Below, one piece after another: positions 11,248 through 20,106 of a DNA stretch of 64,000 bases (position 1 is the stretch's first letter; every line of letters begins with the position of its first letter). The notes under the pieces were generated by a model. It was not told where the DNA came from. It saw nothing but the letters and a program-made list of their open reading frames with translations, and did not search any database. The stretch comes from Plantago ovata (Eukaryota; Streptophyta; Magnoliopsida; Lamiales; Plantaginaceae): contig CM051458.1 in the NCBI GenBank assembly GCA_028274465.1, forward strand, positions 73,595,766 through 73,659,765, written 5' to 3'. The position numbers and the translations under genes are program-made.

Positions 11248-12451
11248 TGATGAACGAGATTGTCAGACTCAATTAACCAAATAAATTTATTTTTAGCCAA
11301 AGGCAATTCACAACTACAACGAAAACCAAGGCACGTAGTGTAGAAGTACAATAACCTCGAGTGTCGATCTCTAAGGACTATAACTAGCTTTATCAAATTT
11401 AACTTAAACTATAAATCAGAAATCAAGCAAAGCACAGATTTTTCTTATCAATATGATGGAAGTCAGTGATAGTATGGTCATTCAAAGCAACGGGTAATAA
11501 TCATGCATGAAGTACTTGAAGTTTGTATAGAGATCTATGATCATGAATTGTCCTACGTGTTCCTTTCAATTCAACAGTACGAAGATAGATGGCTTAGATA
11601 GATCAAAGAAATAAAACAATAAATCAAGTCTTAAACGCGCGAAGCCACTCATGCATAATCATGAACCCTAGCTAAGAAATCACATACTATCACCAATGAT
11701 AGATTTAGCTACTCATATTGCAATCAACAAGAATCAAAGCAAGATTGAATGAAAACATGTTGAATGAAATAAATAAAAGCAGAAAAACCGTGAGATACAA
11801 GTTACCAACGAAGGTTGTCAATCTCCGATGAATTGCTAACTCACAAGCAAGAATCGAAAATCAAAGATGTCCAATCTCTATGCTAAAGCTTCCAAATCAA
11901 TAAGAAAAATAGTCTTCTATGCTAATAATTCCCAGAGCAGGCTCTGGAGAATTTGTCTCTCAAAATAATGTGAAAAGGTCTGAAAAATGTAGAAAAATAG
12001 GCAAACTATATATAGATGTCGGAAACTCCCAGGCGAACCGCCCCAGATGCCGGGCGATTCGCCTGGTATGGGGCGAATCGCCCCACGTCCCAGGCGGTTC
12101 ACCTGGGACGTCCAGATCTGCTTCAGCGAGATTTTAGTCTTCTTTTCCTTTTCGGACTCGGATTTTGCCTTCTAGTGACCTTTAAGCCTTGAAACTCATC
12201 CCCTAGGCCTCAAATCTCATCCGGAACATTCTAGATACACCACGAATGTCCTCGAAACACCAAAACTTCGACCTCTTCATCAATATTGCCCATAAATATA
12301 CGTTTTTTTACCTAAAACCTGAAAAATGCAAAGAAAAGGGAAACGTGACACTATTCTAATAAAATGCACTAAAATATAATCTAAATTAACCTAGAGGATA
12401 GCTAAATTGGTGAAAAAGACTCGAATAAAAGTGTAAAATACACGTTCATCA
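11248..12451 (-). mobile_element. B 5' LTR
   Basis: A 1204-bp LTR with TGATGAACG...CGTTCATCA ends, next to the primer binding site and the gag start, so it is the 5' LTR of a minus-strand element. It is followed by TSD CTATC at 12452-12456. Confidence 0.92.
12006..12107 (-). promoter_or_regulatory. B LTR promoter: TATA box with palindrome array upstream
   Basis: CTATATATAG at 12006-12015 is a TATA box. Upstream of it in the sense of transcription (12028-12107) lie four GC-rich palindromes with a variable 3-nt centre: CCGGGCGATTCGCCTGG (12050-12066), GGGGCGAATCGCCCC (12070-12084), CCCAGGCGGTTCACCTGGG (12089-12107) and an imperfect copy at 12028-12045. LTRs C, D and F have the same arrangement. 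Confidence 0.7.
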
Positions 12452-12537
12452 CTATCTCCTTCCGCCGGTCCTCCGGCCATAGTAAGAATTCTCCCATGGA
12501 TGGGTCTATTCTCAAAGTTCGCTTCTCTTCCATAATC

Positions 12538-14420
12538 TCAATGTCGGTCGCCCTCCGAAGGAGGAGAAGGTGGGGGCGGCAGGACCAAAGGCTCCCTTCG
12601 TGGTTCGGGGGCGATGTGATGGATGGGTTCCTCTTGGCGAATGTAGTTAACCAATTTCCCTCGGCGCACTAGCTTCTCAATTTCAGTTTTGAGGTTAGCA
12701 CATTCGTCGGTGGTATGTCCTCTGCCTTTGTGAAATTGGCAAAACTTTTCCGAATTTTTATTCCTCCGGGAGTCCGGGATGGGTTCGGGCCAATCCACGT
12801 ACATCCTTTTTGATATAAGAGTGCTCAAGATGTCGGATCTTGGTCTATTAAGCTCTGTGTAGTTCTCGTACCTTCTAGGAGGAGACCTCGTTGGTGGAGT
12901 TCTCTTGTCCCTGTCATTTCTATGGTGTGGCTCTTTTTGGATGGCATTCCTCTCATTCCTCTGGTCTTGCCTCTTTTTCTTCGGAGGATGATTTTGACCT
13001 TGCCTTTGTTGTTCCTTTTCCTTTGAAGCGTTCGGAGGAAGACTTCTCACTAGGACGGCTCTTCGGAACTCCTCTGCCACCAAAACATTTTCGCATACTT
13101 GCTCTAGGTCCTACTCGGTCTCCACATGGGACCTTGCGAGTTCATCTCGGAACTTCTCATTGGTGGTATTCCCATAAAAGTATTCCTTTCGCTCCTTAGC
13201 GGTGTGAGTTTCCTCTTGGTAGGCCGCTTCATGGAACCTTGTCAAGAATTCTCTTAAGTCCTCTGACGGTCCTTGGACAATTTCGGCCAAGTACTTGGCT
13301 CCTCTTTTCTTCCGAATCACTTTCTCAAACCTTTTGATAAATTGAGATGTGAGTTCCTGTAGGACGTGATGGAGACATTGTCCAAGTTGGACCAGCAAAC
13401 CATTGCCTCTCTGCAAAGTGTCGAAGGGAAGATCAATGCCTTGCTAGTACCATCATAATTTTCCGAGGTTGGAAATCCTCTATCGGTCTTCACCACATGA
13501 GTTCTTATGGCGTCACATAGGGCGCTTGGCTCCATGTCCTTCTCTTTCTCTTGGACGTTTGTCTTCAGAGCATCTATTTGCGATCAAGGACTTTTCTCTG
13601 GGCTTTCAGCTCTTTAAGATTAAGCCTCCTTCCGGTCATGGGGTAAAATCCTACCATTGGGGTTATTTGAGCCACTGTCCTACCACCATTATTCTCTGCT
13701 ATCGCCTCCGGACGATTCTTAGGAGTGGTTTGATTTGGAAGAGTTGGCGGATTGACAACCTGAAGTTGAAGTTGGTCCATAGGAAGTCGGAGATGGTCCG
13801 GAGGATGTGGGTGGCTCTTGCGAGGCCCTTACTCTCCTCTCGATCACTTCTCTCAAGTCTCTCGGTGCTCCTTGGGGACCTAGTCTTGATTGCACGCCTT
13901 GGGGTCCTAGCCTTGAGTGAATTGGCCTAGGACTTGGTCGAGATTGAGCTTCATCTTGAACGGGATATGCTCTTGCTTGGTTTGGTGCGGGTTCTTGCAC
14001 TTGGGGTTGCCTTTGGGCCCTTATTTCTTCCTCTACTCTTGCTACCTCATTTTGTCCTAGGAATCCTTGGATGGTCAAGAGGAACAATCCGTATTGCGCC
14101 TCCATGAATCAAAAGTCCGCGGGATGAACTACTTGTCCATTGGGAAGGGTAAAGTTCATCACTGCTGGATGGATTTGCCTTGGGAGCGGTTGAGCTTGCC
14201 TTGGGACCTGGTGGGCGGAAGGCCTCAATGCGCCAAAACCGGATCCGACGGGGATTTATTGGACCGCATTTTCATCAAAACTTTCCTCCGGAGCAGTGAC
14301 GCTCGCTGGGGCTCCATCAACCAAGTCGTCGTCCGAGTAGTCATCAACATTATTATTTCGAGCAGGTCGGGGTTCGGTGACGGCGGTCATAAGACAGGTA
14401 CTTCTTTTGGAATTAACCAT
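12538..14420 (-). pseudogene. T1 gag
   Basis: The reading starts at ATG 14420 (MVNSKRSTCLMTAVTEPRPA), 40 nt inside the primer binding site, and runs through Pro/Gln/Arg-rich sequence (QAQPLPRQIHPAV). The gag core then appears in pieces (FIKRFEKVIRKKRGAKYLAE, EDLREFLTRFHEAAYQEE). It ends with a basic tail and a zinc-knuckle variant CQFHKGRGHTTDEC, in which the second Cys is His, a form often seen in Tat/Ogre gags. There are in-frame stops near 14255 and 14110 and several frameshifts between 13780 and 13083. It is separated from the protease only by the B insertion. Confidence 0.85.
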
Positions 14421-14461
14421 TCTTCGGCTCGCGCTAGTAGGGCGAGGGTAACCTTTTAATC

Positions 14462-14481
14462 GGTTTCCACAGACGGCGCCA
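14462..14481 (-). other. T1 primer binding site
   Basis: The minus strand reads TGGCGCCGTCTGTGGAAACC, 2 nt from the LTR end. The first ten bases are shared with the tRNA-Asp-type sites of A and B and the rest differ. I am not certain which tRNA it pairs with. Confidence 0.75.
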
Positions 14482-14483
14482 AA

Positions 14484-15132
14484 TGTTGATAGGTAATTCG
14501 TGCTTTCCTCTGGACCGTCGTCGTAGGGCGAAGGTTCAAGAGCGTCATGCGTACTTCAAGTGCCTTCCGTACTGTTCCTAGGACCTGAGATATAACTGAG
14601 CAAGAGGGGGAGTTAGTGCGACAAGCCCGACTTGTAGATGATCAAGCCGGAGGGACGACTTTTCGTGGAGGGAGTTGGTAGGCTACCCTAGCGAATGTAG
14701 AGTGAGACGTAGTGTGATGTGATGTCATAATGATTACCTTGATTTGAGTGAGCCCACATTTATACTACCAATAGAATATTGCATTGGCACTTAGGATCGT
14801 GACAAGTGTCCGGTCATGATTGAGTCTCCCCTGGGCTTAGGCGCATTTGGAGTGACCCATGGGCTTTGGCCCAGTTCTTCCACTAGGGTTGGCAGGGGTA
14901 AAATGGTCATCCTTGGTACCAAAGGGCTCCTAGGGCGGGTATCGCCCTAGTACCGTCCGAGGACGGGGTAGTAGGGCAACCGTTGTGCTCCTAAGGTCCG
15001 AGGACCATCTTTTCCTTGGGACATGTTGGTTCTTCCTTGATGCAAGGAGGACTTATGTTCGACTACCTGTGCTAGTAGGGCTGAAGGGCACTCGTCCGAC
15101 TACCAGTGCTAGTAGGGTAGAATGGCACCAGA
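14484..15132 (-). mobile_element. T1 5' LTR, 3' portion, interrupted by A
   Basis: The minus-strand LTR ends CCTATCAACA at 14484. It matches the T2 LTR (29511-30495) up to the A insertion at 15133. The last five bases CCAGA (15128-15132) are the target duplication of A. The missing 5' part matches 35180-35480 in the middle contig: 649 + 301 nt gives about 950 nt against 985 nt for T2. Confidence 0.88.
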
Positions 15133-16535
15133 TGATGAACGTATTTTTGACGCGTTCATCTTGTCTTTTTTACCTTCTTTTGTTATCTTCTAGCCTTGTT
15201 TTTTGGTTAGTTTTGTAGAATAGTGTCACGTTTTGTGTTTTCTGCATTTTCAGGCACTTAGGTACGAAACGACGTTTTTGGAGCTAAAAACGAGCCTTTT
15301 TGATGGAAAAGATGGCCCCGTTGAAGTTCCCCAATCTCCGTGGCTTGTTCGTAAGTGTTTGAGTATCAATAAGCATCGAGAAGGATGAGTCCAAGGCACC
15401 CGAGGCCCATGCGAGGGCCAAAAGATTGAGTTTGAAGACAAAAATCTGCCTAGGAGCCAAGCTAAGCGCCTGGAATAGTGAAGCGCTCCGCTTCAATTTC
15501 CAGGAGCTTTGGCACAGAAGCCAAGCGAAGCGCTTGGAGTGCCCGAAGCGCTTCGCTTGCCAAGCGCTCCGCTTGGCTTCTCCAAGCGGTCCGCTTGGCA
15601 GCGGTTACGTTTTCGGATTTTCCTTCTTAGATCTGATCTTTGATCATTTTTTGAATATCTTTTGAACTGTAACTTCGTTTTGGAGAGCTCCTAAGCCCCA
15701 AAACTCAGAGAAAACTCAGATTACATTGTATTTTAGCTTGGGATTCAAGGTTTTGATTGGGATTCATCCGTTGTAATCATCTACAGAGAGGTTTTCTTTG
15801 CTTTCCACCGATTAGTGACAGCTTTGGTGGTAACTTGTATCACTCTCTTGTCTTGTAGTTTGATATGATGTATTCTGATTATTATTCATATGAATTGATG
15901 TCTATGTTGATGAATATGAGTAGCTAAATCTTTTGTGTTGGTGGTAGAATGTAGAATATGCATGCTATGGGTTATGTTTATGCTTACATGAGATTGTGAT
16001 TCAATCTTGCTGCAAATTCCTTCATATGATTCTTAGTTGCCTATAAAATATATTGAATTGAGTATAGTGACAAACTCTTGGTCAATGAAAGCTATAGGAT
16101 TGTATGTTAGAGATTTGCAGCATGCTAGATAAATGGTGTTGGTGACAAGCACCTCTAAAGTATTGATAGTGATCTTTAATGATGTGTGTCTTAAAGTTGC
16201 CTAGACGAGTTGCTTAGCAGACTTGATCGAAGGTTTTACGCACTGAACTTGTGAGCATATTCGTAACCCATGCATGTGTATTTGATTTCTACCACCAACC
16301 GTTTTTCAAACTTGATTTACAACAATCTGATTTCTCGTTGCTTTGTTCTACGAAACCAATTCTTCGAACATTTGAACTCGTTGACTGAAATTACTAGCAA
16401 AAACCTCAAACAAAGCCACGTTAGGTCCCGAGAGAACGACACTCGGGGACAACTTGCCATTGCACTCTAGTTTATGTAGTGATAAGTGTTCTTAGGCTTT
16501 TAAACAAATTTAATTGGTGAAAAACGACATCATCA
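15133..16535 (+). mobile_element. A 5' LTR
   Basis: A 1403-bp LTR with perfect 6-bp inverted ends TGATGA...TCATCA, flanked by CCAGA on the left and by the primer site 3 nt to the right. Compared with the A' LTR (35486-36868, 1383 bp) it carries one extra palindrome unit of about 24 nt near 15577-15600 and scattered substitutions. I could not identify a convincing TATA box. Confidence 0.9.
15457..15598 (+). repeat. Palindrome array 1 in the A LTR
   Basis: Six palindromic units in 142 bp, mostly 17 nt of form CCAAGCG-NNN-CGCTTGG: 15457-15473 (imperfect), 15481-15493, 15521-15537, about 15545-15558, 15560-15576 and 15582-15598. Centres include AAG, CTC and GTC. The arms are constant while the three centre bases vary. 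Confidence 0.85.
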
Positions 16536-16538
16536 ATT

Positions 16539-16555
16539 TGGCGCCGTTGCCGGGG
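16539..16555 (+). other. A primer binding site
   Basis: TGGCGCCGTTGCCGGGG, complementary to the 3' end of plant tRNA-Asp (known for Athila-type elements), 3 nt after the LTR. Confidence 0.92.
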
Positions 16556-16678
16556 ACTTAACTCCTTTGGTTGGTGTTTTTGTTTGGTTTTTTTCAGCCA
16601 ACATCTCTTCTTTGTCTCATTTCTGTTTTTGTTTCATTTTGCTTGAGATACTCACTATTCTGTATTTCAGGTGAGTGC

Positions 16679-18919
16679 ATGCCTAGAACCCGAACGGGTG
16701 GGCCTATTATTGAACCTTTTGTAGACGAGATTGATCGTTTGTTTCAAAGGAGAAGGAGGAATTTGAATCTTGAGTTTGAAGGAGTAGCATCTAGAGCTCG
16801 GGAAGGTGAAATGGCGGAGAGACCTATACGTACACTTACTAAGCCTACGGTTGGGGCTAGAGGACCAGCAATTGTCCTCAATGATGCCACCAGGAACTTG
16901 GAGATCAAGAATCACATGTTCCAACAACTTCCCAAATTCTATGGGATGGCTAATGAGGACGTGATAGGGTACTTTAATGAGCTCGAGAACTTTGTTCTCC
17001 ATCTTGGGCGACCAGGAGCTGGTGTTACAGATGATGATCTCCGCATGAAGGTCTTTTCTATGGGGCTAGGCGATCGTGCAAAGGCTTGGCTCAATACTTT
17101 GGAGGCCGGGTCTTTGACGACATGGGATCTATGTTTCGATAAGTTCATGGAGCGTTACTACCCCGCTTCCAAGACAATGGCTATGAAGAGCCAAATTAGC
17201 TCCTTCGAGCAGAGGTACGATGAGCCTTTCCACGAGGCCTATGATCGATTCATGGGGTTGCATCATCGATGCCCACATAACGGGTATGACAAAGGTCAGC
17301 TTCTCCAATTCTTTTACAATGGTTTACATCCTGAGATTCAATCTCAAGTGGATAGTATTTGTGGAGGTAGTATGGGGGAGTTGCTTCCTTCTCAAGCCCA
17401 AGTGAAGCTGGACATGATGTACCGGAATTCCCAAAACCGGAATGTGAGGGCTCGTGTGCTCCAAAAGGAGCAAAGAGGTGAGGCCAAGGTAGTAGTGGAA
17501 CAAAATGCCTTCGATGGGTTTGCCCATGAAGTGAAGCAAGCTTTGAGGCAAAGCGTTCCTTCTCCTTCTACGGAAGTTTGTGGTGTGTGCAAAAAATATG
17601 GGCACCCGGCCTACTTATGCCGTTCTGAATTTGCTAGAGAGCAATACATCACGAACGATGTCCGACAAGAAGTATATGCTGCTGAGGGAGAGCAAGTAGT
17701 TGGAGATGTGAACTACGGGCAGGGTTATGGCAATGTGAGGCCACAAAACCGTGGACCCCGAGGTGGGTACCAGAATCAAGGCAACCGTGGTTATTTTCAT
17801 AACTCGGATCAAAATGCCTATGGGCCTAATCAAGATAGAAGTCGTCTCAGCTATGGGAACAATTGGTATGAAGGAGCACCGCCTTCTAATCCTACACCTC
17901 CACCTCAGGTTGCTAGTTCGGGACCACAAGGTGGAGGGGTGCTTCCTTCACCTCTTGTCTCTTCACTCAATGATCTGGTTATGAAGACGAACAAATTCAT
18001 CGAGCATTACTATCGTAATGAGGCTACTAACAATCAACGGTTTGAGAAGCTTGAGGCTAGTAGTAGCAGTCTCCATAAGAAGCTACAAGAGCTTATAGAT
18101 CGAGGGGCGAGTAGAGAGCAAGGGAAGTTTCCCGGAAACACGGAGAAGGGTATGGCCATAACCGTGGTGACTGATTTGCCCGTGGAGATCACGGTTGTGA
18201 GAGACAATGCACTAGTTGAGGTGTCAAGTTGCAAGATAACTGAAACTTGCAAAGTGAGTGAGGAGCCTGAGACTCCTAAGGTAGTTGTGGAAGAGAAAGT
18301 GGTCGCACAATCTGATGCGATAGTGGAGGAAGTGAATGAAAACTCATCGTCTGAGGATGAGTTGGTGGATATGGTGGAAGTGCCTATCCAAGAGAGCTTT
18401 GATGTGGAAATCGGCTTGGGTAAGAAGGATGGAATAGTGGCAACTCTAGACACGGGAGCGGGTGTGAATGTCATACCTTTGAACGTGTACGAAGAGTCGG
18501 GTTTGTCTGGCTTAAGACCAATGAAGTGCATGGTGCAATTGGCGGATGGGTCTATGAAGAAGCCATTGGGTGTGATCGAGAATCTAGTGGTAAGAGTCGC
18601 CGGTGTAGAGGTCAAGACGAACTTCATCGTCATGCCTACATCCTTCGCAAAGCTCAAGGATGTGGTTCTTTTGGGTAGAGCCTTCATCAACAAAGTACAT
18701 ATGGTGATAGACATGTACCGTCGTACATGTAGCTTCGAGGTAAATGGCAAGCAACATACGTTGCAAGCCATAATTAATTCATGTGCTTATGTTGATACTA
18801 ACGAACTTGTAGGATTCTTTGGTCCTATTTATGTTCGTCAAGATGTGCAGGGACTTAGTGCTTTGAAGAGCACTTGGACGGGGAAGTCTAGTACCCGATG
18901 CAAAATTGATCCCGCATGA
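16679..18919 (+). CDS. A gag-protease polyprotein (no RT/integrase)
   Basis: An intact 746-residue frame. I chose ATG 16679 (MPRTRTGGPIIEPFVDEIDR) because the C, D and B gags start the same way. The frame is open a further 36 codons upstream. The gag core spans about residues 70-230 (FQQLPKFYGMANEDVIGYF, AKAWLNTLEAGSLTTWDLCF, FMERYYPASKTMAMKSQI, CPHNGYDKGQLLQFFYNGL). The zinc knuckle CGVCKKYGHPAYLC (CX2CX4HX4C) is followed by a Gly/Asn/Tyr-rich stretch, then a Ser/Glu/Val-rich linker. The retropepsin part carries VATLDTGAGVNVIPLN and VVLLGRAFINKVHMVIDMYR. The protein ends where RT would normally continue. It probably makes particles and matures them itself, while using reverse transcriptase and integrase from another element (inference). 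Confidence 0.9.
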   Translation: MPRTRTGGPIIEPFVDEIDRLFQRRRRNLNLEFEGVASRAREGEMAERPIRTLTKPTVGARGPAIVLNDATRNLEIKNHMFQQLPKFYGMANEDVIGYFNELENFVLHLGRPGAGVTDDDLRMKVFSMGLGDRAKAWLNTLEAGSLTTWDLCFDKFMERYYPASKTMAMKSQISSFEQRYDEPFHEAYDRFMGLHHRCPHNGYDKGQLLQFFYNGLHPEIQSQVDSICGGSMGELLPSQAQVKLDMMYRNSQNRNVRARVLQKEQRGEAKVVVEQNAFDGFAHEVKQALRQSVPSPSTEVCGVCKKYGHPAYLCRSEFAREQYITNDVRQEVYAAEGEQVVGDVNYGQGYGNVRPQNRGPRGGYQNQGNRGYFHNSDQNAYGPNQDRSRLSYGNNWYEGAPPSNPTPPPQVASSGPQGGGVLPSPLVSSLNDLVMKTNKFIEHYYRNEATNNQRFEKLEASSSSLHKKLQELIDRGASREQGKFPGNTEKGMAITVVTDLPVEITVVRDNALVEVSSCKITETCKVSEEPETPKVVVEEKVVAQSDAIVEEVNENSSSEDELVDMVEVPIQESFDVEIGLGKKDGIVATLDTGAGVNVIPLNVYEESGLSGLRPMKCMVQLADGSMKKPLGVIENLVVRVAGVEVKTNFIVMPTSFAKLKDVVLLGRAFINKVHMVIDMYRRTCSFEVNGKQHTLQAIINSCAYVDTNELVGFFGPIYVRQDVQGLSALKSTWTGKSSTRCKIDPA

Positions 18920-18961
18920 GCTAAGATGAGTCGAGCCAACGACTTTTAAACGAAGGCGCTT

Positions 18962-18979
18962 CTCGGGAGGCAACCCGAG
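18962..18979 (+). promoter_or_regulatory. Conserved hairpin after gag-pro (A copy)
   Basis: CTCGGG-AGGCAA-CCCGAG: a perfect 6-bp stem and 6-nt loop, 43 nt after the gag-pro stop. The B copy (8906-8923) keeps the loop and changes two stem pairs in a compensating way. The A' copy (near 41313-41330) has lost one G, probably a sequencing error. Its role is unknown; termination-reinitiation, RNA export or packaging are possible. Confidence 0.72.
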
Positions 18980-19101
18980 GTTGTAGGTAATTGCATGTAG
19001 ATTAGAAGCACGTTTAAAATTTGTTTCGTTGTTTAGACAAGGTTTTTGGGGTGAAAATTTAGCAAAAGTTGAAAAAAAAATGGATTTGGGAGCTTCAGGT
19101 C

Positions 19102-19323
19102 CCAAGCGAACCGCTTGGAAAGCCCAAGCGGTCCGCTTGGATTTCCAGTAAGAATCTCATTCTTACTGGAAATCCAAGCGAAGCGCTTGGCGCGCCCAAG
19201 CGGTCCGCTTGAATTTCCAGTAGGAATGAAAATTCCTACTGGAAATCCAAGTGGAGCGCTTGGGAGTTCCCAAGCGGACCGCTTGCCAAGCGCTTCGCTT
19301 GGGACGCCCAAGCGCTTCGATTG
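19102..19323 (+). repeat. Palindrome array 2 with two long hairpins
   Basis: Eight CCAAGCG-NNN-CGCTTGG type units (for example 19102-19118, 19124-19140, 19174-19190, 19286-19302), some with one-base changes. Between them lie two perfect inverted repeats with 15-nt arms: 19141-19173 (3-nt loop) and 19213-19246 (4-nt loop). The arms of the two hairpins differ at one position, with a matching change in the partner arm. The array lies between the gag-pro hairpin and the ORF2 leader. Confidence 0.85.
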
Positions 19324-19538
19324 ACTTTCCTTAAGGAAGCAAGCGGGGCACTTGAGATTCAAAGCCCCCCCACTTCGTTTTCTTCCTCCATTGCCGATTT
19401 TGCACCCCAAAAATCTCAATCTCTCTCAATTCTCCACCAATTCTTGCAATCTTGTGCATTTTACAAAGCCCATCACCCCCTCTATCATCTAAACCGATCA
19501 AATTTCACTGTTGAAGCATCCATAACAAGGAATCAAAG
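19324..19538 (+). promoter_or_regulatory. Predicted leader (exon 1) of the ORF2 transcript
   Basis: Pyrimidine-rich sequence (CTTCGTTTTCTTCCTCC, TCTCAATCTCTCTCAATTC) without a TATA box, ending at splice donor AAAG|GTACCT. The composition is that of a plant 5' UTR. B has the matching segment at 8434-8650. No open frame of interest. Confidence 0.5.
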
Positions 19539-20101
19539 GTACCTCTCATGAACCCTAACTTTCTTGAATTTGGGATTTTATCTTAATTGGCTTCCATTGT
19601 GTTATGCATTGGTGAATTAGAGTTTGATTATGATTATTGAGCATGCTTCTTACTTAGATGTGATGTCTAAATTCGAATTTTGCTCCTCTTGATTTATGAT
19701 GAACTCTAGTGCTCGAATTTTTGCTATGTAATTGTTTGATGATTGTTAGCCTTGAATTTGAGTTATGATATGATTATGGTGATGTTGTGATTGCATGAGA
19801 ATGTGTTGGATTGGTTGGGTAGTTCTAATGGCGAGTTTGTTTGCTTGGTTTGATTCGAATTAGCTAATCGTAACGAAGTGTAAAAGCCTCTCGATTCGCT
19901 GTGTTTGAATTTTAGCAAGCCTTCAAACTCGTTAAAAAGGACACTTGAGTGAGTTTTGACGTCTAAGAGTCGACTTGTTGCGTTATGACTTGTTTTAAAC
20001 GAAGAACGTATACTTGTCTTAGAGTAGAAGTAGATTGTTTGGTAGTAGTATAAGAGTCTAAGTCTCATTGTCTCTTGAAGTATCTAATAAGATTTTTCTA
20101 G
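19539..20101 (+). other. Predicted intron upstream of A ORF2
   Basis: A 563-nt T-rich interval from donor AG|GTACCTCTCATGAACCCTA to acceptor TTTTTCTAG, five bases before ATG 20107. Donor context, length and acceptor spacing match B (7882-8433). F keeps the 3' part with acceptor TTTGTAG at 54074, five bases before its ATG. Confidence 0.7.
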
Positions 20102-20106
20102 GTATA

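Larger units (their letters stand above)
3813..12451 (-). mobile_element. B: non-autonomous gypsy element with gag-pro and ORF2
   Basis: A complete 8.6-kb element. Both LTRs begin TGATGAACG and end CGTTCATCA on the plus strand, and it is flanked by perfect 5-bp duplications CTATC (3808-3812, 12452-12456). Transcription order (minus strand) is LTR, primer site, gag-pro, hairpin, palindrome array, leader with intron, ORF2, purine-rich tail with two hairpins, polypurine tract, LTR. There is no integrase, RT or RNase H between protease and ORF2 or after it. The gag, protease and primer site resemble Athila-type gypsy elements, so an Athila-like partner is the likely source of enzymes (inference). 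Confidence 0.9.
1030..15132 (-). mobile_element. T1: Tat-like Ty3/gypsy element, nested
   Basis: A minus-strand gypsy element with 5' LTR (14484-15132), primer binding site (14462-14481), gag (12538-14420), protease, RT and RNase H. The order gag-pro-RT-RNase H is that of Ty3/gypsy. A second RNase H-like start after the first RNase H points to the Tat lineage (known to carry two). The body is split by element B (3813-12451), the left end by the A-type LTR at 1029, and the 5' LTR by element A at 15133. Its integrase and 3' LTR are not in the window. All coding parts carry frameshifts or stops, so it is inactive. Confidence 0.85.

Noticed and set aside
16539-16555. tRNA gene fragment
   Set aside because: Only the 3'-complementary primer site is present; no cloverleaf. 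The same holds for the sites at 11228, 14462, 23439 and 26418.
18034-18771. 245-residue frame opposite to A gag-pro
   Set aside because: Ser/Thr-rich antisense shadow of the protease region.
19102-19323. CRISPR-like repeat array
   Set aside because: Units are palindromes without unique spacers of constant length, in a plant retrotransposon; there are no cas genes.
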